64,000 nucleotides of DNA from positions 22,295-86,294 of the forward strand of contig JAFEGK010000007.1 of NCBI GenBank assembly GCA_018239985.1. Reading direction: 5' to 3'. This document shows positions 18,814 to 26,209 of this stretch, piece by piece (the first letter of the stretch is position 1; every line of letters begins with the position of its first letter). Below the pieces are notes generated by a model. It ran no database searches. It was not told where the DNA came from and saw only the letters and a program-made list of their open reading frames with translations. This DNA is from Verrucomicrobiota bacterium. Its GTDB lineage: Bacteria; Chlamydiota; Chlamydiia; Chlamydiales; Rhabdochlamydiaceae. The translations under genes and the position numbers were made by a program.

Positions 18814-18983
18814 GAGACTGTCCACAAACCCAGGTTTCGCCAATTTTCGGGATTATTTTGGCCGATTTTCGATTCAAATTTTGGGGGTCATATTCGAAGA
18901 GTGATATTACCCCCAAAATTTGAATCGAAAATCGGCTCAAAAGAACCCGAAAATTCGCTGAAACTGAGTTTGTGGACAGTCTC
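18814..18983. repeat. 170-bp palindromic repeat element
   Basis: The ends are GAGACTGTCCACAAAC and its exact complement GTTTGTGGACAGTCTC. Each arm is about 75 bases, the inner parts ACCCCCAAAATTTGAATCGA pairing closely and the middle parts with mismatches, around an 18-base loop near 18889-18906. The left arm (18814-18877) is repeated exactly, inverted, at 1-64. The element begins at the base after the recD2 stop codon. No open frame inside it looks like a gene. It has the form of a miniature inverted-repeat element or long RNA hairpin. Confidence 0.9.
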
Positions 18984-19002
18984 TAAATAGTGTTTTGACG
19001 CC

Positions 19003-19064
19003 GGCTATTTTGTACTGCTGTCCAAAATAGACGCGTCTATTTTGGACAGCAGTACAAAATAGCC
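19003..19064. repeat. Perfect 62-bp palindrome
   Basis: Every base of 19003-19033 is the complement of the mirrored base in 19034-19064, with no loop; the centre is GACGCGTC. It contains CTGTCCAAAATAGAC and ends GGCTATTTTGTAC. It begins 20 bases after the 170-bp palindrome and 87 bases before the ATPase gene. As RNA it would form a near-continuous stem; as DNA it could extrude a cruciform or be a resolution or replication-related site. Confidence 0.95.
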
Positions 19065-19150
19065 ATTCCTAACAAACGTATTATAAATCACTTGCATTTT
19101 TACTTGTGAGTTTCAGGAATTTTGGCCTATACTACAAAAAAGGGCTTCAT

Positions 19151-20290
19151 ATGAAACGTTATTGCGAGAAATTTATTATAGGCGATCTAAAGAAAAAAAT
19201 GGTCTTTATAGGAGGGCCTCGCCAGGTGGGAAAGACCACTTTAGGGAAAAGGCTTCTGAAGGAAGACCATATTCACGGAGAGTATTTTAATTGGGATAAA
19301 GATGAAGATCGAAAGGCCGTGCTACAGAAGCAATGGAAGCAGGATAGCCGAGTTATTATTTTCGATGAATTGCATAAATATCCCAGATGGAAGAGATGGA
19401 TCAAGGGTGTTTGGGACTCTCGTGAAACGGATCAATCTTATCTAGTAACCGGCTCAGCAAGATTGGATGTTTATAAAAGAGGTGGTGACTCTTTAATGGG
19501 CAGATACCACTATTGGCGTTTGCATCCCCTCTCCTTAGATGAGCTACCGACAGGAATGAGCAAAGAAGAGGGCTTTAAACGATTGCTCGCCTTTGGGGGG
19601 TTTCCAGAGCCATTTTTATCGATGGATGAAAGAGAGGCTCGAAGATGGAGACGCGAGCGCTTCGATCGCATCCTCAATGAAGATATAAGGGATTTGGAAC
19701 AGATCCGTGAGATCCAATTGCTCCATTTTTTTGTAGATGCTTTAAGAAATCGTGTAACTGGATTGGTGACTTTATCCAATATCGCAGCTGACGTAGAAAT
19801 TTCTCCTAAAACGGCAAAGAAATGGCTAACTCTTACTGAAAAAATGTATATCTGTTTTGCTATTTATCCCTACCTTAAAAACGTCCCCCGAAGTATTCTC
19901 AAACCCCCCAAGGTCTATTTTTTTGATACTGGAGATGTTGATGGTGATGAAAGCACTCGACTAGAAAACTTTGTCGCCACTCATTTACTGAAAAGATTAC
20001 ATTTTATCGAAGATTATCATGGCTACAAATGCAGTTTGCACTATATCAGGGACAAGGATGGTAGAGAAGTAGACTTTATCGTCTTGATAAACGGAGAAGT
20101 TACAGATTTAATAGAAGTTAAATGGAGAGAGAGAAAAGTCTCGACTGCATTGTTGTACTATAAAAATCTACTTAACCCCAAAAGAACTATTCAGCTAGTT
20201 GGGGAACTCGATCGCTCTTTTGACCAGAATGGGGTCAGAGTCACAACTCCAATTGAATATTTCCAAAATCCCCCCTGGGAACTTTCCTAA
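19151..20290 (+). CDS. AAA_14/DUF4143 ATPase (second of two)
   Basis: A 379-residue relative of the protein at 704-1861. Walker A is GGPRQVGKTT at 21-30, Walker B is VIIFDELHK, and LVTGSARLDVYKRGGDSLMGR is a sensor and arginine region typical of AAA_14 proteins. The DUF4143 part ends with REVDFIVL then LIEVKWRE, an intact D...E-x-K pattern of PD-(D/E)xK nuclease-like folds. The ATG at 19151 has AGGG six bases upstream and is preferred over a GTG at 19106. The gene is bracketed by a perfect 62-bp palindrome upstream and a 158-bp palindrome four bases after its stop, and it splits the recD-metG neighbourhood. Its role is unknown. Confidence 0.82.
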   Translation: MKRYCEKFIIGDLKKKMVFIGGPRQVGKTTLGKRLLKEDHIHGEYFNWDKDEDRKAVLQKQWKQDSRVIIFDELHKYPRWKRWIKGVWDSRETDQSYLVTGSARLDVYKRGGDSLMGRYHYWRLHPLSLDELPTGMSKEEGFKRLLAFGGFPEPFLSMDEREARRWRRERFDRILNEDIRDLEQIREIQLLHFFVDALRNRVTGLVTLSNIAADVEISPKTAKKWLTLTEKMYICFAIYPYLKNVPRSILKPPKVYFFDTGDVDGDESTRLENFVATHLLKRLHFIEDYHGYKCSLHYIRDKDGREVDFIVLINGEVTDLIEVKWRERKVSTALLYYKNLLNPKRTIQLVGELDRSFDQNGVRVTTPIEYFQNPPWELS

Positions 20291-20293
20291 TAA

Positions 20294-20451
20294 CCCAACT
20301 TGCCCCCTACCTTGCCCCAGAGCTGGGCGAAACACATGAGATACAAGATTCTCGACGAAGCCAAGGTGGTCACCTTGGCGAGGAGAGAAACGCAGTAGAT
20401 CATGTGTCGCAGCCAGCCTCTTCGGGCAATGTAGGGGGCAAATTAGGTGGG
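20294..20451. repeat. 158-bp imperfect palindrome
   Basis: The left end CCCAACTTGCCCCCTAC pairs with the right end GTAGGGGGCAAATTAGGTGGG allowing a small bulge, and pairing continues through ACACATGA/TCATGTGT to a central CCAAGGTG/CACCTTGG at 20361-20378. It fills the whole gap between the ATPase stop and the end of metG. Its sequence is unrelated to the 170-bp element, so it is a second family of long palindromes. Confidence 0.85.
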
Positions 20452-20467
20452 CGCAGTATAGTATAAT

Positions 20468-22480
20468 TTAACGGACTTCGGCGCCTGGCTTTACCGACTT
20501 GAGCTCTAGGATTTCGAGCTGATCGCCGGAGAGGGCTGAGAGGATCATCCCCTGGCTTTCGATTCCCATCAACTTTGCCGGCTTTAGGTTGGCGACGACG
20601 ACCACTTTTTTGCCGAGGAGTATTTGTGGATCGGGATAGTGTTGAGCGATTCCTGAGAGAATAGTCCGTTTTTCAAATCCGAGGTCGATGAGAAATTTGA
20701 GTAATTTTTTGCTCTTGGGTACAGGTTCGACAGCAAGGACTTCGCCGACCCGCAGATCAACAGCTCCAAACTGATCAATGACAATCTCCTCCTTCAGCGG
20801 TAAATAGTTGGCTTGGGGCTTGGGGAGGTTTTCTTTTAGCAGGGCCTCTTCTTTGGCGATCAGGTCATCTTCCACTTTTTTGAAGAGGGGTTCTGGGGTT
20901 GGGAGGGTAACTCCAGGCTGAATCGATTCGTTCATGATTTGGGTCCAGTTTTGGTTTGCAAGTTGTGTATCAAAGCCGAGCATTTGCCACAGTTTTTGGG
21001 CAGTCGCTGGGATAATCGGAGAAGCGACGAGAGCAAGGGCTTTAAGGCACTCAAGGCAAGCGCCGACAGTTGTTTCGGGGGTGGCGCTCTTCCACGGTTT
21101 TTTCCCATCGAAATAGACGTTGCCGAGGGTGGCAAGTTCCATGATCAATTGGGTCGCTTTGCGCAAATGGAAGGTGTTGTAAGCTATCTTAATTTCTTCG
21201 ACCAAAGCTTTCACTTTCTCTAGAAATTGTCTATCTTCTGTTTCAAGATGGACCTGAGGGACTTTGCCGTTGCAATGTTTTTGGGCAAAGACCAGGGTGC
21301 GGTTGGCCAGGTTGCCAAATTTTCCGAGCAGTTCAGCATTACATCTTTGTTGAAACTCTTTCCATGTGAATTCAGAGTCTTGGGTTTCAGGCGCATTGGC
21401 GGCGAGGAAATAGCGGATTTGGTCTGCAGTAAATTCGATGAAAAAGCGCTCAAGGTCAATCGTCCAATTGTCAGATTTGCTAAATTGTCTCCCTTCGAGA
21501 TTGAGGAACTCGTTGGCAGGAAGTTCGTCGACAAGTTTATAGGGGGCGTTTTGACCCATAGTCATTGCTGGAAAAAACACCGCGTGGAAAGGGATGTTGT
21601 CTTTGCCGATGAAATGGACCAGTTTGGTTTTAGGATCGCACCAATATTTTTTCCAGGCCTCTTTGTCTCCGGTTTTTTCTGCCCAATCGCGGGCGGCGGA
21701 AATATAACCGATGGGAGCATCGAACCAGACGTAGAAGACTTTTCCCTCTGTTTCTGGAAGAGGGATCGGGACCCCCCAGGTCGAATCGCGGGTGATCGCA
21801 CGTGGACGGAGTTCGTCGATATATGATTTGGCGAAATTGACGACGTTAGGTTTCCACTCTTTTTGCTCGATCCAGTCGTTGAGTTTGTCTTTGAAGTGGT
21901 CAAAGCGCAAAAACCAGTGCTTGGTCGGTTTCAGAATGAGAGGGGCTCCAGAAACTTTCGAATGAGGGTTCTTCAGATCGGTTGCTTCATAGCTCGCTCC
22001 GCACCGCTGGCATTCGTCCCCGCGCGCCTCTGTGAAGCCACATTTAGGGCATGTCCCAATGACGTAACGATCAGCGAGGAATTTGCCATCTTTTTCAGAG
22101 TAGAGCTGATCAGTCACTTTCTCCTCGATATGGCCATTGGCAAGCAGGTCTTTGAAATATTGCTGCGCAGTTTCAACGTGACCTTGCCATGTGGTGCGCG
22201 AATAGTGATCGAAAGAGAATTCCAGTTTCTCGAAAAAAGCTTTATTGATGGCGTGGTAGATGTCGACATGTTCGCGAGGTGTACGGCCCGAAGCTTCGGC
22301 ATTGATGGTGATAGCGACGCCATACTCATCTGAGCCGCAAAGATAGAGCACATCGTTGCCCTGCAAGCGTTGAAAGCGGGCGTAGCAATCCCCTGGGAGA
22401 TAGGCTCCAGCGAGATGGCCGAAATGAAGGGGGCCATTCGCATAGGGCAATGCCGATGTGATCAAAATTTTTTCACTCAT
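20468..22480 (-). CDS. metG: Methionyl-tRNA synthetase
   Basis: A 670-residue class I synthetase that charges tRNA-Met. The HIGH-type motif is HFGH in PYANGPLHFGHLAGAY, two zinc-knuckle pairs CPKCG and CQRCG are present in the connective domain, and the KMSKS-type motif is FSKSD in EGRQFSKSDNW. The C-terminal tRNA-binding (EMAP-like) domain begins near VDLRVGEVLAVEPVPKSKKL, as in long MetG forms. It is the last gene of the leftward cluster. Its start overlaps the end of the upstream omega-like gene by eight bases, which suggests translational coupling. Confidence 0.95.
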   Translation of the reverse strand: MSEKILITSALPYANGPLHFGHLAGAYLPGDCYARFQRLQGNDVLYLCGSDEYGVAITINAEASGRTPREHVDIYHAINKAFFEKLEFSFDHYSRTTWQGHVETAQQYFKDLLANGHIEEKVTDQLYSEKDGKFLADRYVIGTCPKCGFTEARGDECQRCGASYEATDLKNPHSKVSGAPLILKPTKHWFLRFDHFKDKLNDWIEQKEWKPNVVNFAKSYIDELRPRAITRDSTWGVPIPLPETEGKVFYVWFDAPIGYISAARDWAEKTGDKEAWKKYWCDPKTKLVHFIGKDNIPFHAVFFPAMTMGQNAPYKLVDELPANEFLNLEGRQFSKSDNWTIDLERFFIEFTADQIRYFLAANAPETQDSEFTWKEFQQRCNAELLGKFGNLANRTLVFAQKHCNGKVPQVHLETEDRQFLEKVKALVEEIKIAYNTFHLRKATQLIMELATLGNVYFDGKKPWKSATPETTVGACLECLKALALVASPIIPATAQKLWQMLGFDTQLANQNWTQIMNESIQPGVTLPTPEPLFKKVEDDLIAKEEALLKENLPKPQANYLPLKEEIVIDQFGAVDLRVGEVLAVEPVPKSKKLLKFLIDLGFEKRTILSGIAQHYPDPQILLGKKVVVVANLKPAKLMGIESQGMILSALSGDQLEILELKSVKPGAEVR

Positions 22481-22712
22481 ACGGTGTCACTTCTTTGGGT
22501 TTTGTTCGCTTTTCAATGGTGTCAATCGTCCTTAGCTCATCGAGATATTTCTCTGGATCGGGGTGTTTTTTGATCTCGCGCAAAATGTCTTTCAGTTGCG
22601 CTTCTCTGCCTGATTCGATGAAATAGCGAGAGAGTTCAATCGCATAGTGAGCAAGCTCAAAACTGCTTTTGCAGATATTGCTAAGCGACTCATTGGTCAG
22701 ATTTTCTGTCAT
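22473..22712 (-). CDS. Small protein, RNA polymerase omega-like
   Basis: A 79-residue acidic/basic helical protein. In many bacteria gmk is followed by rpoZ, and the segment SSFELAHYAIELSRYFIESG resembles the helix of omega that reads F-x-L-x-x-x-A-x-x-R. In Chlamydia trachomatis a small uncharacterised protein occupies this same position between gmk and metG. I infer a divergent omega subunit but the similarity is weak. It overlaps gmk by 23 bases and metG by eight. Confidence 0.6.
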   Translation of the reverse strand: MTENLTNESLSNICKSSFELAHYAIELSRYFIESGREAQLKDILREIKKHPDPEKYLDELRTIDTIEKRTKPKEVTPYE

Positions 22713-23307
22713 GATACCTCGTAGTTTTATGTTCTTCTGAAATTAAAATACTGCGCAAAATCTCATATGCGCGATGCAAATTATCATTGGTGACAATGTA
22801 ATCGTACTGTGTAGCCTTCTCCAATTCGTGTACTGCCCAAGTGAGCCTTTGTTCTATATGGTTCTCTTCCTCAGTTTTTCTATTGAAAAGGCGGGTTCTT
22901 AGCTCTGCGAGCGATGGGGGACGGATAAAGATATAAATCGCCTTGTAGCCCATTTTTTTGAGTTGAAGAGCCCCTTGGGTGTCAATCACAAGGATCACAT
23001 GCTGCCCCTGATCTAGTTTTTTCTCGACATGCTCTTTGAGTGTTCCGTAACGGTAGCCAAAAACGCTGGCATGCTCGAGAAATTCCCCTTTTCTCTCTTT
23101 TTCTTCGAATTCGGCTTCTTTCATGAAGTGGTAATCTTTATCGGCGATCTCCCCAGGGCGCATTGGGCGGGTGGTACAAGAGACGCTTTCGGAAACACTA
23201 GGGAATTCGTCAATGAGCATACGGGCAAGGGTCGTTTTTCCAGTCCCGGCCGGCGCGCTCATGATGATGACAAAACCTTTAGAAAGGGATCCTAATAATT
23301 TTTCCAT
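22690..23307 (-). CDS. gmk: Guanylate kinase
   Basis: A 205-residue enzyme converting GMP and ATP to GDP and ADP. The P-loop APAGTGKT is at 18-25, the GMP-binding region shows SVSCTTRPMRPGEIADKDYHF, and the lid region has RKTEEENHIEQRL. Length is normal for the family. Its first base is shared with the stop codon of the upstream YicC-family gene, so the two are translationally coupled in the long leftward cluster. Confidence 0.95.
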   Translation of the reverse strand: MEKLLGSLSKGFVIIMSAPAGTGKTTLARMLIDEFPSVSESVSCTTRPMRPGEIADKDYHFMKEAEFEEKERKGEFLEHASVFGYRYGTLKEHVEKKLDQGQHVILVIDTQGALQLKKMGYKAIYIFIRPPSLAELRTRLFNRKTEEENHIEQRLTWAVHELEKATQYDYIVTNDNLHRAYEILRSILISEEHKTTRYHDRKSDQ

Positions 23308-24170
23308 TATTCTATATTTTGCACTTGTTCTCTTATCTTTTCCAGCTCCGCCTTTGAGCCCACGGCAAGTTGAGTCAGGGCAAGATCGGCCGACTTAGAG
23401 GAAATCGTATTAATTTCCCGCAAAATCTCCTGGATTAAAAAGTCCAGTGTCCGGCCTATACTCTCCCCTTTCGATTTCAGCTGGTCGCTAAACTGGGCAA
23501 AGTGCGATTTTAATCGTGTAATCTCTTCAGTGATATCGGCTTTTTCGGCAAATAGTGCCACTTCACGCAAAGCTCTTTCATCTTCTAGAGGCTCCTTAAG
23601 AAGGATTTCTAGTCGCTTAAGAAGTTTTTCTCGATACAATTCCGGAGCCTTTGCACTGAGTTTTTCCATCGTATTGACGTTGTCTTTTAGGACTTTTATC
23701 CGCTTCAAAATGTCGGCAGCGAGTGCTTTTCCTTCAGTCTCTTTCATCTTGATCAGCCCGTCAAGAGCGCTACCGACTGTTTTTTTGAGCTCGGCTTGAA
23801 CTTTGGGACCAAAGAGATTTGACGAAGCCTGCTCCATTTGGGCAAGGATAAAGGCTAAGGTAATCTCTTCTTTTGCAAATCCGAGCTCCTTTGCCATTTT
23901 TTCCCATTGGGATTTTAATTTTTTCAGCTGGGGTAGCGCTGCACCTGCTTCTTTTTCCTTTTCGAGATTGATCCGTACGGTCACCTGGCCACGCTGGAGC
24001 GCTTGCCCAATGAGTTTTCGGATTTCGACATCAATAAATAAAAGGTCGCGAGGCAGGTAGAGGTTGATGTCGAGCCCTTTTCGATTGATCGACTGGATTT
24101 CGACATTCCATTTGAGCCCTTCGATTTCACTCGACGTGGCTCGGCTGTAGGCTGTCATGCTTCTGGTCAT
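23307..24170 (-). CDS. YicC family endoribonuclease-like protein
   Basis: A 287-residue YicC-family protein. The start MTRSMTAYSRA and the C-terminal REINTISSKSADLALTQLAVGSKAELEKIREQVQNIE are close to the family consensus, including the ending that in YicC proteins carries conserved acidic and basic residues. YicC of Escherichia coli has been reported as an endoribonuclease acting on a small RNA. yicC next to gmk is frequent in bacteria, but I recall no yicC between rnhB and gmk in Chlamydia trachomatis, so its retention here is a difference from that genus. It overlaps rnhB by 44 bases. Confidence 0.85.
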   Translation of the reverse strand: MTRSMTAYSRATSSEIEGLKWNVEIQSINRKGLDINLYLPRDLLFIDVEIRKLIGQALQRGQVTVRINLEKEKEAGAALPQLKKLKSQWEKMAKELGFAKEEITLAFILAQMEQASSNLFGPKVQAELKKTVGSALDGLIKMKETEGKALAADILKRIKVLKDNVNTMEKLSAKAPELYREKLLKRLEILLKEPLEDERALREVALFAEKADITEEITRLKSHFAQFSDQLKSKGESIGRTLDFLIQEILREINTISSKSADLALTQLAVGSKAELEKIREQVQNIE

Positions 24171-24828
24171 CGGTTTCTCCTGTGGATAAACGACTAAAAC
24201 TCATTCGGTGTATCGGTGTGGGGCCAAGTTCTGAAAGGGCCTTTAAATGTTTGCTCGTCCCATAACCCTTATGGTCTTTAAATCCGTAACCCGGGAAGAG
24301 GTCGTGGTAGCCGATCATGATATTATCCCGGGTCACTTTGGCAATAATCGAAGCGGCTGCAATCACTTGCACTCTGGCATCTCCATCGATAATCCCAGAA
24401 GCAGGAAGATCGATAGGTGGCGTATGGGGCCCGTCGACTAGCAAAAAATCGGGTGTGTTGCGCAGTCTTTTCACCGCTCTCACCATCGCTTCTTGTGAGG
24501 CTCTGTGGATATTGAGTTCATCGATTTCTGCGGCTTCAACAACTCCTACTGCGTAGTCGATTCCTGGCTGGCTGATCAGTTCTTGATAGAGGGCAAAGCG
24601 CTGCTCTTCGGTCAACTTTTTGCTGTCGTTAATCCCTCGTAGAACAACCCCTTCTGGCAAAATGCAGGCCGCAGCGACGACGGGGCCTGCCAATGGACCG
24701 CGGCCAACTTCGTCTACGCCAGCGATCAGCTCAAACCCCTTTTCTCTGACTTCATTTTCTATACAACAAAGTCGCTTAAGCCGTATTGTTTCGCTACGCT
24801 TATTCTGCGCTCTCTTTAATTTCTTCAA
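24127..24828 (-). CDS. rnhB: Ribonuclease HII
   Basis: RNase HII removes RNA from DNA-RNA hybrids. The signature GVDEVGRGPLAGPVVAAACI holds the first catalytic Asp-Glu pair; NDSKKLT and LLVDGP supply further active-site residues. There is no in-frame ATG near the expected N terminus: after the rplS stop the frame has no start codon at all, so translation must begin inside rplS. I propose the TTG at 24828 (233 residues), with a TTG at 24840 and a GTG further up as alternatives. An ATG-initiated version from 25095 would read through most of rplS out of frame and is not credible. Coupling to rplS translation is likely. Confidence 0.85.
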   Translation of the reverse strand: MKKLKRAQNKRSETIRLKRLCCIENEVREKGFELIAGVDEVGRGPLAGPVVAAACILPEGVVLRGINDSKKLTEEQRFALYQELISQPGIDYAVGVVEAAEIDELNIHRASQEAMVRAVKRLRNTPDFLLVDGPHTPPIDLPASGIIDGDARVQVIAAASIIAKVTRDNIMIGYHDLFPGYGFKDHKGYGTSKHLKALSELGPTPIHRMSFSRLSTGETDDQKHDSLQPSHVE

Positions 24829-25198
24829 CTGGAATGCCAACTTGCTTTTTAATGCGCTCTTGGATCTTCGCTTTCTTACCGGAAATTCCACGTAGGTAAT
24901 AGAGTTTTCCTCTACGTACTTTTCCATGCTTGTCCACTGCGATTTTCGCCACTCTTGGGCTGTGAATAGGGAATACCCGTTCCATCGCCGAACCGTAAGC
25001 GACACGATACATGGAGAATGTCTCTGAAATCCCATGTCCTTTGCGGGCAATGACGACACCGGTAAATACCTGAGTACGCTCTTTTTCCCCTTCAATAATG
25101 CGATAGGACACGCTGACTGTATCGCCCACTTTGAAATCGGGGATATCTTTCTTCAAACTTGCTGCTTCAATCTCATCGATGACTTGCGCCTGTTGCAT
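24800..25198 (-). CDS. rplS: Ribosomal protein L19
   Basis: A 132-residue L19. Family landmarks are IPDFKVGDTVSVSYRI, GVVIARKGHGISETFSMYRVAYGSAMERVFPIHSP and the RRGKLYYLRGISGKKAKI end. The order trmD-rplS is standard. The gene overlaps trmD by 26 bases upstream and the proposed rnhB start by 29 bases downstream, which makes this part of the operon unusually compressed. A short acidic tail KESAE ends the protein. Confidence 0.95.
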   Translation of the reverse strand: MQQAQVIDEIEAASLKKDIPDFKVGDTVSVSYRIIEGEKERTQVFTGVVIARKGHGISETFSMYRVAYGSAMERVFPIHSPRVAKIAVDKHGKVRRGKLYYLRGISGKKAKIQERIKKQVGIPVEEIKESAE

Positions 25199-25871
25199 GA
25201 TCTGCTCCTGTTAATTCTGGTCGGACTAGCCGAGTTTTGTTTAAACCTTGTTCTTCCTGCCATTCTTTGATTGCTCTGTGGTTTCCCCCCAATAACACCT
25301 CTGGAACGGCCATTCCTTCAAACTCCTCAGGGCGGGTGTATTGAGGTGCCTCGAAAACACCATCCTGAAAAGAATCTTTTGTTGCTGCCTCTTCATGTCC
25401 TAAGACACCCGGGATAAATCGGACCATCGCGTCAACGAGCACAATCGCTGGCAAACAACCATTTGTGAGGACATAGTCCCCGATACTAATCTCTTCATCG
25501 ACCTCGCTCTCGATGATCCGCTGATCGATTCCCTCATAGTGTCCACAGAGGATAATCAGATGCGAATGTGTCGAAAGCTCAGTACACTTCTTGGCACTTA
25601 AGGTCTTGCCCTGAGGTGACATATAGACGACATGCGAGTTTTCTCTCTTTCGATCCCGAATCGCCCTCACACAAGGGCCTGGCATCATCACCATTCCTGG
25701 TCCCCCGCCATAGGGTCGATCGTCTACTTTTCTATGTTTTCCTTCCGCAAAGTCCCGAATATCGATGAAGTTTACATGGATCAACCCTTTCTCTTTCGCC
25801 CTTTTTAAGATGCTCACATCAAAAGGTCCCCGAAAATAATCAGGGAAAAGGGAAAGGATGTCTATCTCCAT
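25173..25871 (-). CDS. trmD: tRNA (guanine-N1)-methyltransferase TrmD
   Basis: A 232-residue SPOUT methyltransferase that modifies G37 of tRNAs with SAM. It begins MEIDILSLFPDYF and contains the DRPYGGGPGMVMMPGP segment, LCGHYEGIDQRI and SIGDYVLTNGCLPAIVLVDA, the deep-knot SAM site. The last residues (ELTGADHATGASHR) read into the start of rplS. Start and stop of trmD and rpsP overlap as TAATG, consistent with coupled translation. Confidence 0.95.
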   Translation of the reverse strand: MEIDILSLFPDYFRGPFDVSILKRAKEKGLIHVNFIDIRDFAEGKHRKVDDRPYGGGPGMVMMPGPCVRAIRDRKRENSHVVYMSPQGKTLSAKKCTELSTHSHLIILCGHYEGIDQRIIESEVDEEISIGDYVLTNGCLPAIVLVDAMVRFIPGVLGHEEAATKDSFQDGVFEAPQYTRPEEFEGMAVPEVLLGGNHRAIKEWQEEQGLNKTRLVRPELTGADHATGASHR

Positions 25872-26209
25872 TACTTTGCGACTGCCGCCTTCTTTTTCCG
25901 TTGCTGGCGTCGTTTTGCAGCTTCCTTCACTTTTTTCGCTTCACGTTTCTCGTTCCACTCTTTAATGACATGGGGAGCAAAGCGGCTAATTAGCAATTTT
26001 GCCTCAGGGCTCATTTCAGCACCTAGGTTCAGCCAATAGGCTGCCCTTTCGGCATGGACAAGCGCATTGTTTTCTTTCATGAAGGGGTCGTACCACCCTA
26101 AATTTTCCAGATATTTCCCATCGCGCTTGACATGTGTATCACATGCAACTAAGCGGTAGGTCTGTCGATTGGTGCGCCCTTGCTGGCGCAGCCGGATCTT
26201 TACTGCCAT
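25871..26209 (-). CDS. rpsP: Ribosomal protein S16
   Basis: The protein starts MAVKIRLRQQGRTNRQTYRLV, the standard S16 N terminus, giving 112 residues. The ATG at 26209 follows AAAGGAGAT with a good spacing; an in-frame ATG 18 codons earlier lies within the end of ffh and is rejected. The C-terminal tail KVKEAAKRRQQRKKKAAVAK is a lysine/alanine extension. The start overlaps the ffh stop by ten bases. Confidence 0.95.
   Translation of the reverse strand: MAVKIRLRQQGRTNRQTYRLVACDTHVKRDGKYLENLGWYDPFMKENNALVHAERAAYWLNLGAEMSPEAKLLISRFAPHVIKEWNEKREAKKVKEAAKRRQQRKKKAAVAK

Noticed and set aside
18677-18940. Small open frame on the minus strand through the 170-bp palindrome
   Set aside because: It is made of palindrome arm plus antisense recD2; no independent support.
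21227-21826. 199-codon open frame antisense to metG
   Set aside because: Lies wholly within a conserved synthetase gene and has no recognisable protein features.
24829-25095. ATG-started long form of RNase HII (322 residues)
   Set aside because: The extra N-terminal part reads rplS out of frame and resembles no RNase HII.
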